A stretch of DNA of 50,665 bases from Gracilaria caudata. Taxonomy: Eukaryota; Rhodophyta; Florideophyceae; Gracilariales; Gracilariaceae. The translations under genes were made by a program, and so were the position numbers. The notes under the pieces were generated by a model. That model had not been told where the DNA came from, did not search any database, and was given only the letters and a program-made list of their open reading frames with translations. Positions 10,201 to 19,096 of this stretch are shown here, piece by piece; the first letter of the stretch is position 1, and each line of letters opens with the position of its first letter. The stretch spans positions 1-50,665 of the forward strand of contig JASCIV010000087.1 in the NCBI GenBank assembly GCA_030374735.1, read 5' to 3'.

Positions 10201-10495
10201 CCTTGAGAATAAAGTAGCGATAAAAGACAAGGCCAAACCAAGATGTGACAAGATTGACAAGAATTACGAGCGTCAATCCGGAAGACATTGTGGTTTGCTC
10301 ATACATGTTCTTGTATGTATTACCCGCAGTGGCATTTTGAGCATATGGATATGAAGCGTTCAATAGATGAGGAGCAAAGAGCGAAGGATGAAGCGGAGCC
10401 ATAGTCGAAGTTATTGTTTTCACCCTCGCTGGCGAGGATGCACACACAAGACGACCGAAGAACAAGCACAAGAACGCCACACTTACACAGGCCAT
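7259..10495 (-). CDS. OSCA/CSC1/TMEM63 family mechanosensitive cation channel
   Basis: A 1078-residue single-exon membrane protein of the DUF221 (RSN1_7TM) family, whose members are osmosensing or mechanically gated calcium-permeable channels. I chose the ATG at 10495 because it begins a hydrophobic N-terminus (MACVSVAFLCLFFGRLVCA); the 96 codons open upstream are Arg-rich and unlikely. The family layout is visible: N-terminal spans separated by the conserved LNKYPIVRSAKAYTPVAAYV region, then a cytoplasmic RRM-like domain starting WMLFARGLPHDIRSASELSS, then IIWKNIGISFFERTVREMVV leading into a block of about eight spans. The C-terminal tail is acidic and Ser-rich. The luminal or extracellular loop after the signal-like segment has NAS and NAT sequons, and another loop carries NGT sequons. 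Confidence 0.9.
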   Translation of the reverse strand: MACVSVAFLCLFFGRLVCASSPARVKTITSTMAPLHPSLFAPHLLNASYPYAQNATAGNTYKNMYEQTTMSSGLTLVILVNLVTSWFGLVFYRYFILKEAGPLEPEDIQLLNKYPIVRSAKAYTPVAAYVRAAPPMRWKGWREFFTTSESKLSRDAQVYLLFQRACIAITSACAAVSTVILLPVYWWGGAVFRTKGESLPHSLMSLLKTDRGVFERFTSHNLPPNSPLNLLQLPVIVITAMCVIIMYTIVKTAAGEERSLPAWLRSGSSSSVNITATITDSPKRSSSSPRSPHWMLFARGLPHDIRSASELSSLLQAIYPGQLIKVELVCKDRMSEARILRSISSAKNRLDYLRDNVRNGSSSRPIRRSLLGRLFAFLARRRSTEETIKELEQRISMLHIDLASRSNEPVRNFMGCAFLSFRSPTAAASVLRNFPVRIVEGQHPSRILGQFDEQEFDLTIGRHNRSLSEWEFPALSNLYKGVMNLLPHETRRRFMRSPAFAPSLTRIEEQAENRLMECNSFAEHVSPEVATARLRNMKAERAPKSGDIIWKNIGISFFERTVREMVVQFIVFAILILFTSPVAMLTALKLVFAELSLLSDPQVIFNNHGHHNGTFPAPELGASFNGTNGFDILNNLTSNGDRAVDSISTDILQILPSFFTSNTMLRSILLAYLPVLLLSVVFALVPSILRLTCSLEGYATHSAQEMSVFRKTSFYYVMNAVVLPSLALNTASEFLEMIYKQSDGGANVYNALPILQRLFSGDIAFFLCNYLVQLALTGSVFWLMRIPSSFSMMVRRRIATTPLDVAEAKCSDIFDYPRHYAYSVTVMSMCLLFGFMAPLVWYFAWLYFVCKHAVDVYLIRYVHPKSHIDGRLPKLSANFILTWTVVSQLSLAVIFYLQGWVKAGISTAIFCMLTLATCLSTGASVGNRILGIIGELRDKAVERFMRSFGNEYPLLSNPTAFASSSSSGESLLNGAENDSLLQNSSMLTSGIRATERMESDAFVPDFMSGHEMYDSSDFTQPRSGKKYEDFEDEKGYESDSEGEEWERRNDVETSIPQISLYGTLKLESDRGRNEARPS

Positions 10496-11051
10496 AATTG
10501 CAACCACGTCATGGAAGTGCACGAACGCACGCACGTCGCGCCAAGAGAAGCAACCACGGCGATGAAAAAGAGCGAGCACAACGCGTGTGTAGGGTGGCGG
10601 GAAGAGGGGGGGTGGCACAGTTGCGAGTGCGGTCTCGACACCTGGGTGGTCGTCAAAAGGCTGAACGCAAGCTAGCGACGATTGGAAGAAGGCGGGCTTC
10701 ACAAGTGCTGAGAAATGCGGTTCGCATTGCAATCGCCTTGCGCACTGTCGACGAAGGCGCGCGTGCCGCGCGCCATGGCGCAACGCTGCTTACACGCGTG
10801 GACGCGTGGCGAAAGTCGGCACGAGTCGAGCGCGCGCGAGCGCCTTCCCGACGTTCACCTTCACAATGTGCTATTAAATTAAGATTACAGCGCTGCTAAC
10901 GTTAACCCCCCTTAAAACCACCTCTCCACACCACATCCCCCCCCCATCGCTGTACAACTGCTGATACAAACAACTACAGTATGATACCGAACCGCGGTCG
11001 AATTTGGGAGGTACATCGCTCTCTAACGTTACCTCTAGTAGTACACCTCCC
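10496..11051. other. Intergenic region upstream of the channel gene
   Basis: About 560 bp between the channel start and the SRPK stop. The part near the channel gene is GC-rich with many GCGC dinucleotides (10670-10860) and probably holds its promoter and 5' UTR. A CGAAGG core occurs near 10753. The part near 10900-10950 has C-runs. No gene is supported. Confidence 0.5.
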
Positions 11052-12662
11052 TCACGTCTCCGCAATGGCCATAACCTCCCCCTCGACCATGTCTTCCACA
11101 AACGCGTGAGCTAGACATTCCTTTGCCGTCGCCCGTTTCTCCGGGTCCAGGCGAAGCATCGGCTCCAAGAAGGAGCTTATCAGACTAGCTTCCTCTCTTC
11201 TGAGTTTATACTTCTCTTCCAGCACTTCAATCAGAGGAAACGAGTCCAGATGCTTGATGTGTCTCAGTTCCCCATTCCTAGTGAACAATTCTCGACTGAA
11301 TTCCCCCTTACGAGTCAAATGTCTCGGCATTGGTCCCAGCAGTTCAATCATTAGAGCCAGGTGATCTTCATCTCTGTCATATTCTAGACTCGAATGAGGG
11401 TCGAAAAGGTAATCACCAGTTAGTAACTCAAAAATCAAACACGCTGCCGACCAAATATCCACAGAGCTGTTGTACCTGGCCCCCAGGATTACCTCGGGGC
11501 TTCGATATTGTCTCGTTTGAATATCTTCTGTGAAATGCTTGTTCACCCAACATGCGTTTCCGAGGTCTGCAATTTTCACCACACCGCGTGCAAACATTTC
11601 ATCCTTGTCTATAATAGAACCAAGCTCAAACTTATCGAAAGAGCCTCCATTTGCTTGTGTCTTTGGTCCACTATCATTCGAGTCACGAGAGTCGAATCTA
11701 GAGCCGTATTTCATGTTATCAGGTGTTGCCGGTTTCGTAGACTCTACAGCTTTGGATGGCGTCGATCTCGCTGGCGGAGGGGGCGCCATTAACTCTCCAA
11801 AAGGAGATTCAGACAGTTCAGATTGTCGTTCCGCTTGGCGTTTTGCCTTTGCCTTCAGCCGTTTCTTTTGGTTTCGACGATAAGTTTTAGAGGTTGTTCG
11901 GGTACCATTTAAGACTTCTGAGCTTTCCGATGCAGTACTGCCGTTCAATATTTCTTGCCGACGACGTTCAATCAAATGCTGGCTGTATGCCGTGCATTTC
12001 ACTTCTACTTCATGCATCATGTGCGACGGAATCTCAAACAGCACATTCTCTGGTTTTAGGTCAGTATGGATAATACTGGCTTCAGAGTGCAAAAAATGCA
12101 ATCCTGTCAAGATATCCCTCGCGATTCGGCGAACCAAGAACAAAGGCGCCCCTTTGTAGTTGAATCTCCGAATGAGCTTTAACAGCGAGTTCCCGAGTAC
12201 ATCAAAGACAAGACATACGTGCCTACCATTTGGTCCTGAGAGTTCAAAATGGTCCAAAAGAGAAATCACTGACTCGTTTCGATATCGGTCTTTTTTGCGC
12301 ACGGCCTGCAACAGCTTTATCTCATCTTTCGCCGCCTCAGTATAGTCTGTAGCGGACTTCTGAATCTTAAGCGCTACGACACGATGAATTCGAGACCCAG
12401 AAGAGCTTCCGGGAGCAAAACGGTTGTTATCCAAACAAAGCCAAACCGTGGAGAAGTGGCCGACGCCAAGACGACAGAGTGCACGATAAGTACCGTTCTT
12501 GAAGGTGTCACCCACTTTTACCGGATGATAGCCACCTCTTTTAAGACACTCTTGCTCGGTTTGTTCACCGAGGCTAGATTCGGAGTCCTCGTGGTACGGG
12601 AATTGCACGTCGACAGTCGAATCCATGCGAGAACGCTCACGTTTTTCCACGGCTGTGCCCAT
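11052..12662 (-). CDS. SRPK-type serine/arginine protein kinase
   Basis: A 536-residue kinase, which phosphorylates RS-domain splicing factors in known members. The start at 12662 (MGTAVEKRER) is preferred; the 106 codons open upstream look like 5' UTR. Family marks are GGYHPVKVGD before the catalytic domain, the glycine loop LGVGHFSTVW (residues 65-74), VALK lysine 99, HTDLKPEN with catalytic Asp 201, and the metal motif in IADLGNACW. The activation segment reads QTRQYRSPEVILG. As in other SRPKs, a spacer of about 140 residues, rich in Lys, Arg, Ser and Pro, splits the two lobes between the catalytic loop and the DLG motif. In the family this spacer controls localisation. The C-terminal lobe (LDPEKRATAKECLAHAF) is complete. 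The gene lies about 6 kb from an RS-domain protein. Confidence 0.93.
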   Translation of the reverse strand: MGTAVEKRERSRMDSTVDVQFPYHEDSESSLGEQTEQECLKRGGYHPVKVGDTFKNGTYRALCRLGVGHFSTVWLCLDNNRFAPGSSSGSRIHRVVALKIQKSATDYTEAAKDEIKLLQAVRKKDRYRNESVISLLDHFELSGPNGRHVCLVFDVLGNSLLKLIRRFNYKGAPLFLVRRIARDILTGLHFLHSEASIIHTDLKPENVLFEIPSHMMHEVEVKCTAYSQHLIERRRQEILNGSTASESSEVLNGTRTTSKTYRRNQKKRLKAKAKRQAERQSELSESPFGELMAPPPPARSTPSKAVESTKPATPDNMKYGSRFDSRDSNDSGPKTQANGGSFDKFELGSIIDKDEMFARGVVKIADLGNACWVNKHFTEDIQTRQYRSPEVILGARYNSSVDIWSAACLIFELLTGDYLFDPHSSLEYDRDEDHLALMIELLGPMPRHLTRKGEFSRELFTRNGELRHIKHLDSFPLIEVLEEKYKLRREEASLISSFLEPMLRLDPEKRATAKECLAHAFVEDMVEGEVMAIAET

Positions 12663-13400
12663 GTTGGGCGAGAGCGCTGAGCTGTGGAAGCAGCCCCAAA
12701 GCAGCGTCAGAACGACGGGCCGTCCGGAAACACGCCGCGACCAGGCCGGTGGAGGACTGCTGGTAGCTTCTACGCTTCTATCTACCGCATCTGTGGAGTT
12801 TTGCCGGCACGAAAGAATTGGCATGGAGATCCTGTGCCAACAATTTGGGCTGCTGGCAAAAGTTAATCGCGATTCGTGGATGCATCGTTGTGGGCCGAAT
12901 ATTTTCATATTTTTGTGATCGTTTGGCCTGTGAAGGGTTACTTTGGCCTCGAAAAACGGGACCTCTTGAGAGCCTTGCATTCATTGCACAGAAGCAACTT
13001 GGGCGAAGGAACCACGCTCTTCTCGGCGAAGAGAGGTCTCTTCCGCGTCTCGTGGTTCTTAACGGTAATAACTTTCGCTCGAGACCCATGCGGGTCTCAC
13101 GCAGATTCTTTTGAGTTTTTCAATTTGTTCATGTTACGAAGGTACTCGGGTACATACGCCACAGTTCGAACGTCGGAGAGTGAACTTAAACGAAGGGTAT
13201 CATGCAATTCATATCTATGTGTGATAAAATCATTCTGTTAGGGGTCAGGAGAATTAGTTTCTTTAAGTGAGGGCAATTCTGTACTATATCTATCAAGAAA
13301 CGTAAAAGTTCCGTATTCATCTTTTGACGAAGGAAAACATGGTACGCGGAACATCCAGCCACGCTAGGATCGCACAAGTTTACTTGCCGTCTGCAGCACT
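12663..13400. other. Intergenic region upstream of the SRPK gene
   Basis: About 740 bp. The first 320 bp are open in the SRPK frame but read as untranslated leader. A full copy of the TACGAAGGTAC motif occurs at 13135 and a related AAACGAAGGGTA at 13188. The 3' UTR of the next minus-strand gene must lie between about 13200 and 13400. Confidence 0.5.
13135..13145 (+). promoter_or_regulatory. Candidate promoter motif TACGAAGGTAC
   Basis: A full motif copy 473 bp upstream of the SRPK start codon. Its spacing is close to the 467 bp seen for the PB1/RS gene. It is followed by a second short GGGTAC element. Function is inferred from recurrence. Confidence 0.35.
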
Positions 13401-16091
13401 TTACAAACATTCGAGCGCTCCCGTCAAAGCGCATATGGCCGCAATGCTTTGGTTCAGAGTCTGTTCACTGGCCGCAAAAAGTGCCATCGCCTCATTTCGA
13501 TTCTCCTTGGTCAGTTTCGACCGTGGCACGTTCTTTTGATCATGCTCTGCAACAGATGCCAGTGCTCGAACGCACTCCATCCCAAGCTTGCAATAGCCTT
13601 TCATGAAACGTCTCCTACGCTTAATGTCTTCACAGAGCTTTTCGTCTTTCTCGTGAACCTTCAGTAACTGAGCATCACTAGCCGCCAGAAAAAGGCATAC
13701 ATTACTCGTTGAAACCATTGGCGATATGCATGACAAAAGGCTCCTTTGTGGGGCGAAGTATTTTGGAAGACACAACTCCACAAACCGTGTTCTTAACGCG
13801 CTCGCTTGTGGCATTCCCCAGTCTTCCATTTTCCCATTCATCGCTACGCTATCAGAGTAGCGAATCACGTCCTTCATGTTCGTCACAAGCTGCGCCGTTA
13901 CTGCCATGCGTTTCGATTCCTGAAATATGCATTCCGAAATTGTGTAACGCACAGCGGGATGAGGACACTTGCTTAGCAGGTCTCTCAAAGTGCCGTAAGC
14001 AATTTGCCTATGCATGGGATCATCACAAGCAGCAATTGCCTTCACGAGATGCAGCGCCAAACCTAATACATTTGTTTCACGACCCAGAATGTTCATACCG
14101 AACCTCAGACGAAGAGCCTCTTCATATGTATCGAAAGAGCTTTCCGGCAGGCGACTTAGAAATGCACGGGTCAACAAAATCCCGGCTACAAGCATGGTTG
14201 TATCTGAAAGCGATACTAGAGCCATGGCGTACGGCAGTACAAGATCAAACGCATACCTTTCGTCCAAAAGGTCGAATCCAGTGTCAGTGAGATTGTAACT
14301 GTATTCATCGATGTCCTTATCGTCAGTACCATCTAACAAACTTCGCGTCTTCGGTCTTAGCGTCCCACAAAGATATTGAGCAATACCGTTAACACTGTAC
14401 AATGTATTCTTTCTCTCGCTCCTTGATCTGATATCCTCACCAATGTGCTCTTTAAAAATGTCGTCAGCTATAGTGCAGCCCTGGGTATTGAGACTATTGT
14501 TCGCGATCTGACACACGAGCACAGGGTTTGACCAACCTAGACCTTTAAACAACCTGACGCAACGCGCAAGCAACTGCTCTTTCTTTTCCTTTCGCAAATT
14601 TCTCCTTGCTTGAGCTGCTTCTGACTTCTTTGAGCCCTTTTTCTTACGTGGTATGTCTCGCTCTTCTCCAGGCGGAGGAGATATGTCAGCCCAGAGCAGG
14701 CCCAACATCTGTAGTGCTCTTGCCAAAGTAACTGCTCTTTCGTTCACCCAGTCGGTCGTCTCTTTCCCAATTCCATCCTTCGAGATATCTGCAGCCTGGT
14801 TCCTTTCCGACTTCTTGGATTTATCGCTACCTCCGGTTTTGCTGTTCTCTTCGACGGAATCTACTGTCCCTTGCACTTTTTCCTCTATATTCCTATTCGA
14901 TGATTCTGACGCCTTCTTCTCATTCGAGGCTTCAGTTTCATTTGCCTCTGTCACAGACTTCCTGGCACGCCCCAATTCATCTACTTCAAGAGAGATTGAT
15001 TCACTCTCCTCACTTTGCTTTACTTGCAGTTTTGTCAAGTCTTCGAGGAACTGAAGGATAATTTCGCTCATGCCCTTTAGTCTTCCCGGCTTTTCCATCC
15101 CCACCCCACCTTCGTCCGGAACAAATGAAGCTTCGTAAGTCTCTGCATATGACAACATGCGATCAAACTCCTTCAACACGTCTCTAAGAAACTTATGCCT
15201 CATTCTTGGCATGGAGAGAACGAGCTTCATCCACAACCGCATCAGCGGCTTTAACAACAAGTACGACGATGCTTCGAGGTACACGATATCAATCTGCTTC
15301 AGAAATACTTTTATGGCCAAATGCATTTCTCTCGGATTACCATGCTCGACAAAAAGAGTTAATAGATTGAAAGTGTTTTCTTCGAGGACATCTGTGCATG
15401 TTTCGACTCCATCCATGTATCGGGCAAGGATCAGAGGTGTCAAATCGAAAGCCATCACGTTTACAACAGCTTTAGCAGCTGGTTCGTTCTCCTGCAGTGC
15501 AACGTTTAATTCGCTGAGAACATCGCCTATGAACCGTCCCAGGTCTTCGTAAGTTCTGTGCGGGACTTTCTTCTGAGGCGTTTTGTCTTCCCATTGCAGT
15601 TTGAGTACTATGCTTGCTCCATACACACCTTTCGGATGTGTAGGGTCCTCGGCAGATTGACTCTTGTCAACATTCTCATCTCTCTCCAATTCCCCATTGT
15701 CTTCTTGATCATCTACTGGTTTTGACTCTTCTTCATGTTGTTCCACTTGATTGATATCGCTGCTTCCTTCTATAACCGCGGAATCAACCTCCGTTGCTGG
15801 TTTAGTGGTCTTCGTCGATGCCAAGATATGGTATTTCAACTCGGCAACTATGACCTTCGCGTTGTAAGAAATGACGTCTTCCTCTTTATTCATGTCTGAC
15901 GGCAACTCTTGTTCTATGATCAACTTAGTCCAAGCTTGGGGTAAGTCTAGAAGTGGCATGGCCTCTTCGTCTTGCTGGATGTCTGGCCATTGTTGTTCAG
16001 CCTCTTCTCCAGTTCCAACATGCAAACGATGATCCTGTCGTTGCATCTGATAGGATCCATCTTCTTGCTGTTTCAAGTCGTATGCCTCCAT
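13401..16091 (-). CDS. Large helical-repeat protein, possibly glomulin/ALF4-like
   Basis: About 896 residues from the ATG at 16091 (MEAYDL); the frame is open to 16262 with another in-frame start that would add 57 residues. The N-terminal quarter is acidic and low-complexity. From about residue 185 the protein is alpha-helical, HEAT- or ARM-like, interrupted by a Ser/Glu/Lys-rich linker (about 380-450) and a basic patch (RKKKGSKKSEAAQARRNLRKEKK). The C-terminal half includes YGTLRDLLSKCPHPAVRYTI, which recalls the conserved LKDLL-CP-P-VR pattern of glomulin/ALF4 proteins, cullin-RING ligase regulators. That assignment is tentative. A 5' intron is also possible, because a TTCCTTTTTTCAG acceptor-like sequence lies just upstream on the coding strand (near 16183). 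A perfect 28-bp palindrome lies further upstream. Confidence 0.7.
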   Translation of the reverse strand: MEAYDLKQQEDGSYQMQRQDHRLHVGTGEEAEQQWPDIQQDEEAMPLLDLPQAWTKLIIEQELPSDMNKEEDVISYNAKVIVAELKYHILASTKTTKPATEVDSAVIEGSSDINQVEQHEEESKPVDDQEDNGELERDENVDKSQSAEDPTHPKGVYGASIVLKLQWEDKTPQKKVPHRTYEDLGRFIGDVLSELNVALQENEPAAKAVVNVMAFDLTPLILARYMDGVETCTDVLEENTFNLLTLFVEHGNPREMHLAIKVFLKQIDIVYLEASSYLLLKPLMRLWMKLVLSMPRMRHKFLRDVLKEFDRMLSYAETYEASFVPDEGGVGMEKPGRLKGMSEIILQFLEDLTKLQVKQSEESESISLEVDELGRARKSVTEANETEASNEKKASESSNRNIEEKVQGTVDSVEENSKTGGSDKSKKSERNQAADISKDGIGKETTDWVNERAVTLARALQMLGLLWADISPPPGEERDIPRKKKGSKKSEAAQARRNLRKEKKEQLLARCVRLFKGLGWSNPVLVCQIANNSLNTQGCTIADDIFKEHIGEDIRSRSERKNTLYSVNGIAQYLCGTLRPKTRSLLDGTDDKDIDEYSYNLTDTGFDLLDERYAFDLVLPYAMALVSLSDTTMLVAGILLTRAFLSRLPESSFDTYEEALRLRFGMNILGRETNVLGLALHLVKAIAACDDPMHRQIAYGTLRDLLSKCPHPAVRYTISECIFQESKRMAVTAQLVTNMKDVIRYSDSVAMNGKMEDWGMPQASALRTRFVELCLPKYFAPQRSLLSCISPMVSTSNVCLFLAASDAQLLKVHEKDEKLCEDIKRRRRFMKGYCKLGMECVRALASVAEHDQKNVPRSKLTKENRNEAMALFAASEQTLNQSIAAICALTGALECL

Positions 16092-16313
16092 CTCCGAGCG
16101 ATTACAAAAGGTTTGATTCAAGGCTGGCTCAATGGAAATGGGAGTCGTCTCGATGAACTTCGACAAAACAAAGCCTTCGGCACTGAAAAAAGGAATCAAG
16201 AATCTCGCCCAGACGCAAGGAAAACAAGTCTGAAGTAGGCCGCGCCCTTTGGGCAAATTCACTCCTTCGATGCCCTTTTGACTCTGGAACGGAGAGTTAA
16301 TCTTTCAGAGGTC

Positions 16314-16341
16314 GATCGGGCATTTCAAGAAATGCCCGATC
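16314..16341. repeat. Perfect 28-bp inverted repeat (hairpin)
   Basis: Arms GATCGGGCATTTC and GAAATGCCCGATC are exact reverse complements of 13 bp, separated by only AA. It lies 223 bp upstream of the helical-repeat protein's ATG and could be part of its leader or promoter. A pair of GAGTTAA sequences flanks it. It could be a dimeric factor-binding site, an RNA hairpin or the relic of a small element. Confidence 0.85.
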
Positions 16342-16537
16342 ATAACTCAAAGAAATTTTCTTGGAGTTAAGAGTAACAAAACAAATATGAAGAGGGGATC
16401 AAAACCTTTCAAGGCACCGTAGCGATGCAAATGCGCCCAATTTGGGGCTTTTTCATTTCAAAATTTCTTTGTTTTTTTGTGCACTTTTTGCCAAAAGTAA
16501 GCTTATTTCAATCTATCCGATACACGTAGATCCAGGC

Positions 16538-16757
16538 AAACGTTTCAAACGTTTGATAAAAATACCGAATATCTTATACGTCTCAAAACGTTTTCAAAAA
16601 CGTTCGAAAGAACGTCCTAAGTTTGAAGTAGAATACTTCAAAGCTTTGTCCTGGGCTGTCCTTCGAGTACACGCTTTACATGTGTCAGATGTGGCCAGGT
16701 TTCGGAAGTTTTTATAACAGGAGAAGAAAGCAAACGTTTGAAAAACGTTTTAAACGT
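16538..16757. repeat. Cluster of AAACGTTT palindromes
   Basis: The 8-bp palindrome AAACGTTT occurs at 16538, 16547, 16586, 16732 and 16743, with a near copy (AAACGTTC) at 16598. The two groups are about 140 bp apart and partly mirror each other. This could be the ends of a small foldback element or an array of regulatory sites. Confidence 0.6.
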
Positions 16758-17426
16758 GGGTATTTGAAACGGTTCCATGTGTAGATCTGCTGGATCAAGT
16801 TCAGGAAGCCGTAGAACCCACGAACGCGCATTCGCTGATTCTGAAGACACAGCCTCCTGGAGTTCCGAAAGTAAACCTTGGAGCACGTGGGAGGTCTTTC
16901 CACCAGAAGGACCTCACGCATGCTCGATTTCGGCGTTGCAAAGCGGGGCACGCTGCCCGGCTACCAATTTACAAGGAATACCAGGATGCCGATTTACAGT
17001 ACAGGGTTCACTTTCAAGTGATCTAATAGATCCGAGATCCGTGCAGTAACTGCAGTGCCAGAGAACATGCACCACCAGCTATGGTGTGTTGCCTCTTCGC
17101 GGCTTTAGTGTACATTGCTCGCCTGAAGCGCTATTGCTTCGGAAACCACTCCCCAGGCCGCGAATTCAAGGAACTCGTTCTCACCACTTCGTTCAATAAC
17201 TGCGTCCTTCCGTCGTCGTGGCAGTTGTCCGTGCCACAGGGGGCTCCGCTGGTTCTCCGTCTGCGCCATAGTTCAGTAGCTGAACCAAAGACCCGTCAAC
17301 CAAAGCGGAAACAAAAACGCCGAATTCTTAGAAATCTCCGTGGCACCCCCTTTTCGGCGTCTGCTTCATCAAAGCGAAGCTCCCACATCTCCACGCATCG
17401 CGGTCTCGTCAGACTCATCTCACTTC

Positions 17427-19078
17427 ATGGATTCTATAATTTCTTACATCCAGGCGACAACGTCGAACACGGTCGCGGCCGCCCAAACTGGCGATATTGA
17501 AGCAATTGGTTGGCTTCTCGTTGTAGCATTATCCATAGTTCTTGCCGTCATTGCATTCTTTCAAGTCGTCGTTGGAGGTGCCAAAGTTTCAAAAGCCAAG
17601 AGATTGGGCAGGTCCATACCACCTCCAGGCTACAATGTCGGTCTGCCTTTCATTGGCAACGTGTTGGCATTTGCGAAGAACCCCTTGGACTTGGTCTGGG
17701 AAGGGTATGCCAAGAAAGGGGAGGTTTTCACAGTGCGGCTGTTGACAACGCGCCTCACATTCCTCATCGGGCCGGCAGCATGTGAGGCTTTCTTCAAAGC
17801 TTCGGACACAGAACTTGACCAGAGCGAACCGTACAAATTCAGCACGCCGGTGTTTGGGAAAGACGTTGTTTACGATGCCACGCTCGAAAACCGTTTGCAA
17901 CACTTTCGCATCCTGTCAATGACCTTGAGAGTGAATATGTTAGAAACATACGTCCCACTTATGATCAAAGAGGCCGAGGACTTTTTTGCTAATTGGGGTG
18001 ATGAAGGTGAGGTAGATCTGTTTTCCGAGTTAAGCAACCTAATCATTCTTACTGGCTCTCGTTGTATAATGGGTCGCGAAATTCGAGAGAATCTCTTCGG
18101 AGAAGTATCCCATCTTATTCACGACCTTGACCAAGGCATGCAACCTATTTCAGTCCTCGCCAACTGGCTACCCACAAAAGCTCACAGAGCGCGAGACCGT
18201 GCGCGTAAAAAGATGGGTGAGTTGTTTGAGCCAATTATCCGAGCTCGCCGTGCTGGTCAAAATAGAGAAGAAGATATGCTTCAATGGCTTATTGAAGCAA
18301 AGTACAAAAATGGAAAACCATTCACAGAAAACGAGATTGTCGGTCTTCTCGTCGCAGGTGTAAGTATAGAGGCTTTCCACTTCAGGTTACTGCCCGACCA
18401 AGATTTTCATCGCAGTCTAACGTTCTTTTCCTGGATTTGACTTTCTCACAGTTATTCGGTGCACAGCATACATCAAGTGCCACGTCAACGTGGATTGGAA
18501 TGCATATGTTGCGTGATGAAGGTGTTCTTGCACGTGTTAAAGAAGAACAAGAGCAAGTGCTGAGTACCACCAATGGCAAGCTGAACTATGAGGCTTTGAC
18601 AGAAATGAATCTTCTTCATTCTTGCATGAAAGAAACGTTGAGGATGCACCCACCTTTAATCTTCTTGATGCGAAAGGTACTTGAGCCGCGTCCAGCGCTT
18701 GGAGGGCGATATATCATCCCAACGGGCGATTACGTCGTCGCATCACCAAGTGTTGCAGGCATGCTTCCTGACGTCTTTGCCGAACCTAACAAATGGGACC
18801 CCGATCGGTTCTTGCCGCCCCGCGAAGAGGACAAGGTTGCCCCCTATTCATTTCTTGGTTTTGGTGCTGGTCGACATGGTTGTATGGGGGAAGGCTTCGC
18901 TTACGTTCAAGTTAAGACAATTTGGAGTATTCTACTGAAAACGTTCGATTTGAAGGCAATCGGCAAGTCTGTTCCTGAACCCAACTACGATGCGTTGGTT
19001 GTAGGACCTGTCCATGGAACATGCATAGTTAGATACAAACGTAAGAAACCCTTGAGCGCCATGGAGGACAAACACTAG
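17427..19078 (+). CDS. CYP51: Sterol 14-alpha-demethylase, cytochrome P450 CYP51
   Basis: Two exons, 17427-18359 and 18452-19078, encode 519 residues. The 92-nt intron has a GTAAGT donor, a CTAAC motif and a CACAG acceptor, and joins phase 0 to give VAG/LFGAQHTSSAT, the I-helix oxygen-activation motif of CYP51. The ATG at 17427 is the first good one and is followed by a membrane anchor (residues 28-50). Other P450 marks are the Pro-rich hinge IPPPGYN, GKDVVYD in the B-C region, KETLR (ExxR, 372-375), the WDPDRF segment and the heme loop FGAGRHGCMGEGFAYVQVK with Cys 455. CYP51 removes the 14-methyl group of sterol precursors in the ER. Reading straight through the intron would truncate the protein before the heme site. 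The cytochrome b5 gene ends 18 bp downstream on the other strand. Confidence 0.93.
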
Positions 19079-19096
19079 GACCTGTTCCATATTACA

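Larger units (their letters stand above)
16092..17426. other. Divergent intergenic region with short inverted repeats
   Basis: About 1.3 kb between the helical-repeat protein (minus) and CYP51 (plus). It holds a perfect 28-bp palindrome at 16314-16341 and a cluster of AAACGTTT palindromes at 16538-16757. Stretches near 16440-16620 are AT-rich. No coding gene is supported. Confidence 0.55.

Noticed and set aside
10496..10783. N-terminal extension of the channel protein by 96 residues
   Set aside because: It is Arg/His-rich and would bury the signal-like hydrophobic start that begins at the ATG at 10495.
12663..12980. N-terminal extension of the SRPK protein by 106 residues
   Set aside because: The extension shows no similarity to SRPKs, while the ATG at 12662 gives a normal short leader before the kinase domain.
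18360..18451. A frameshift in CYP51 between two overlapping frames
   Set aside because: A GTAAGT...CACAG intron joins the two frames in phase and restores the conserved I-helix motif, so it is an intron and not a mutation.
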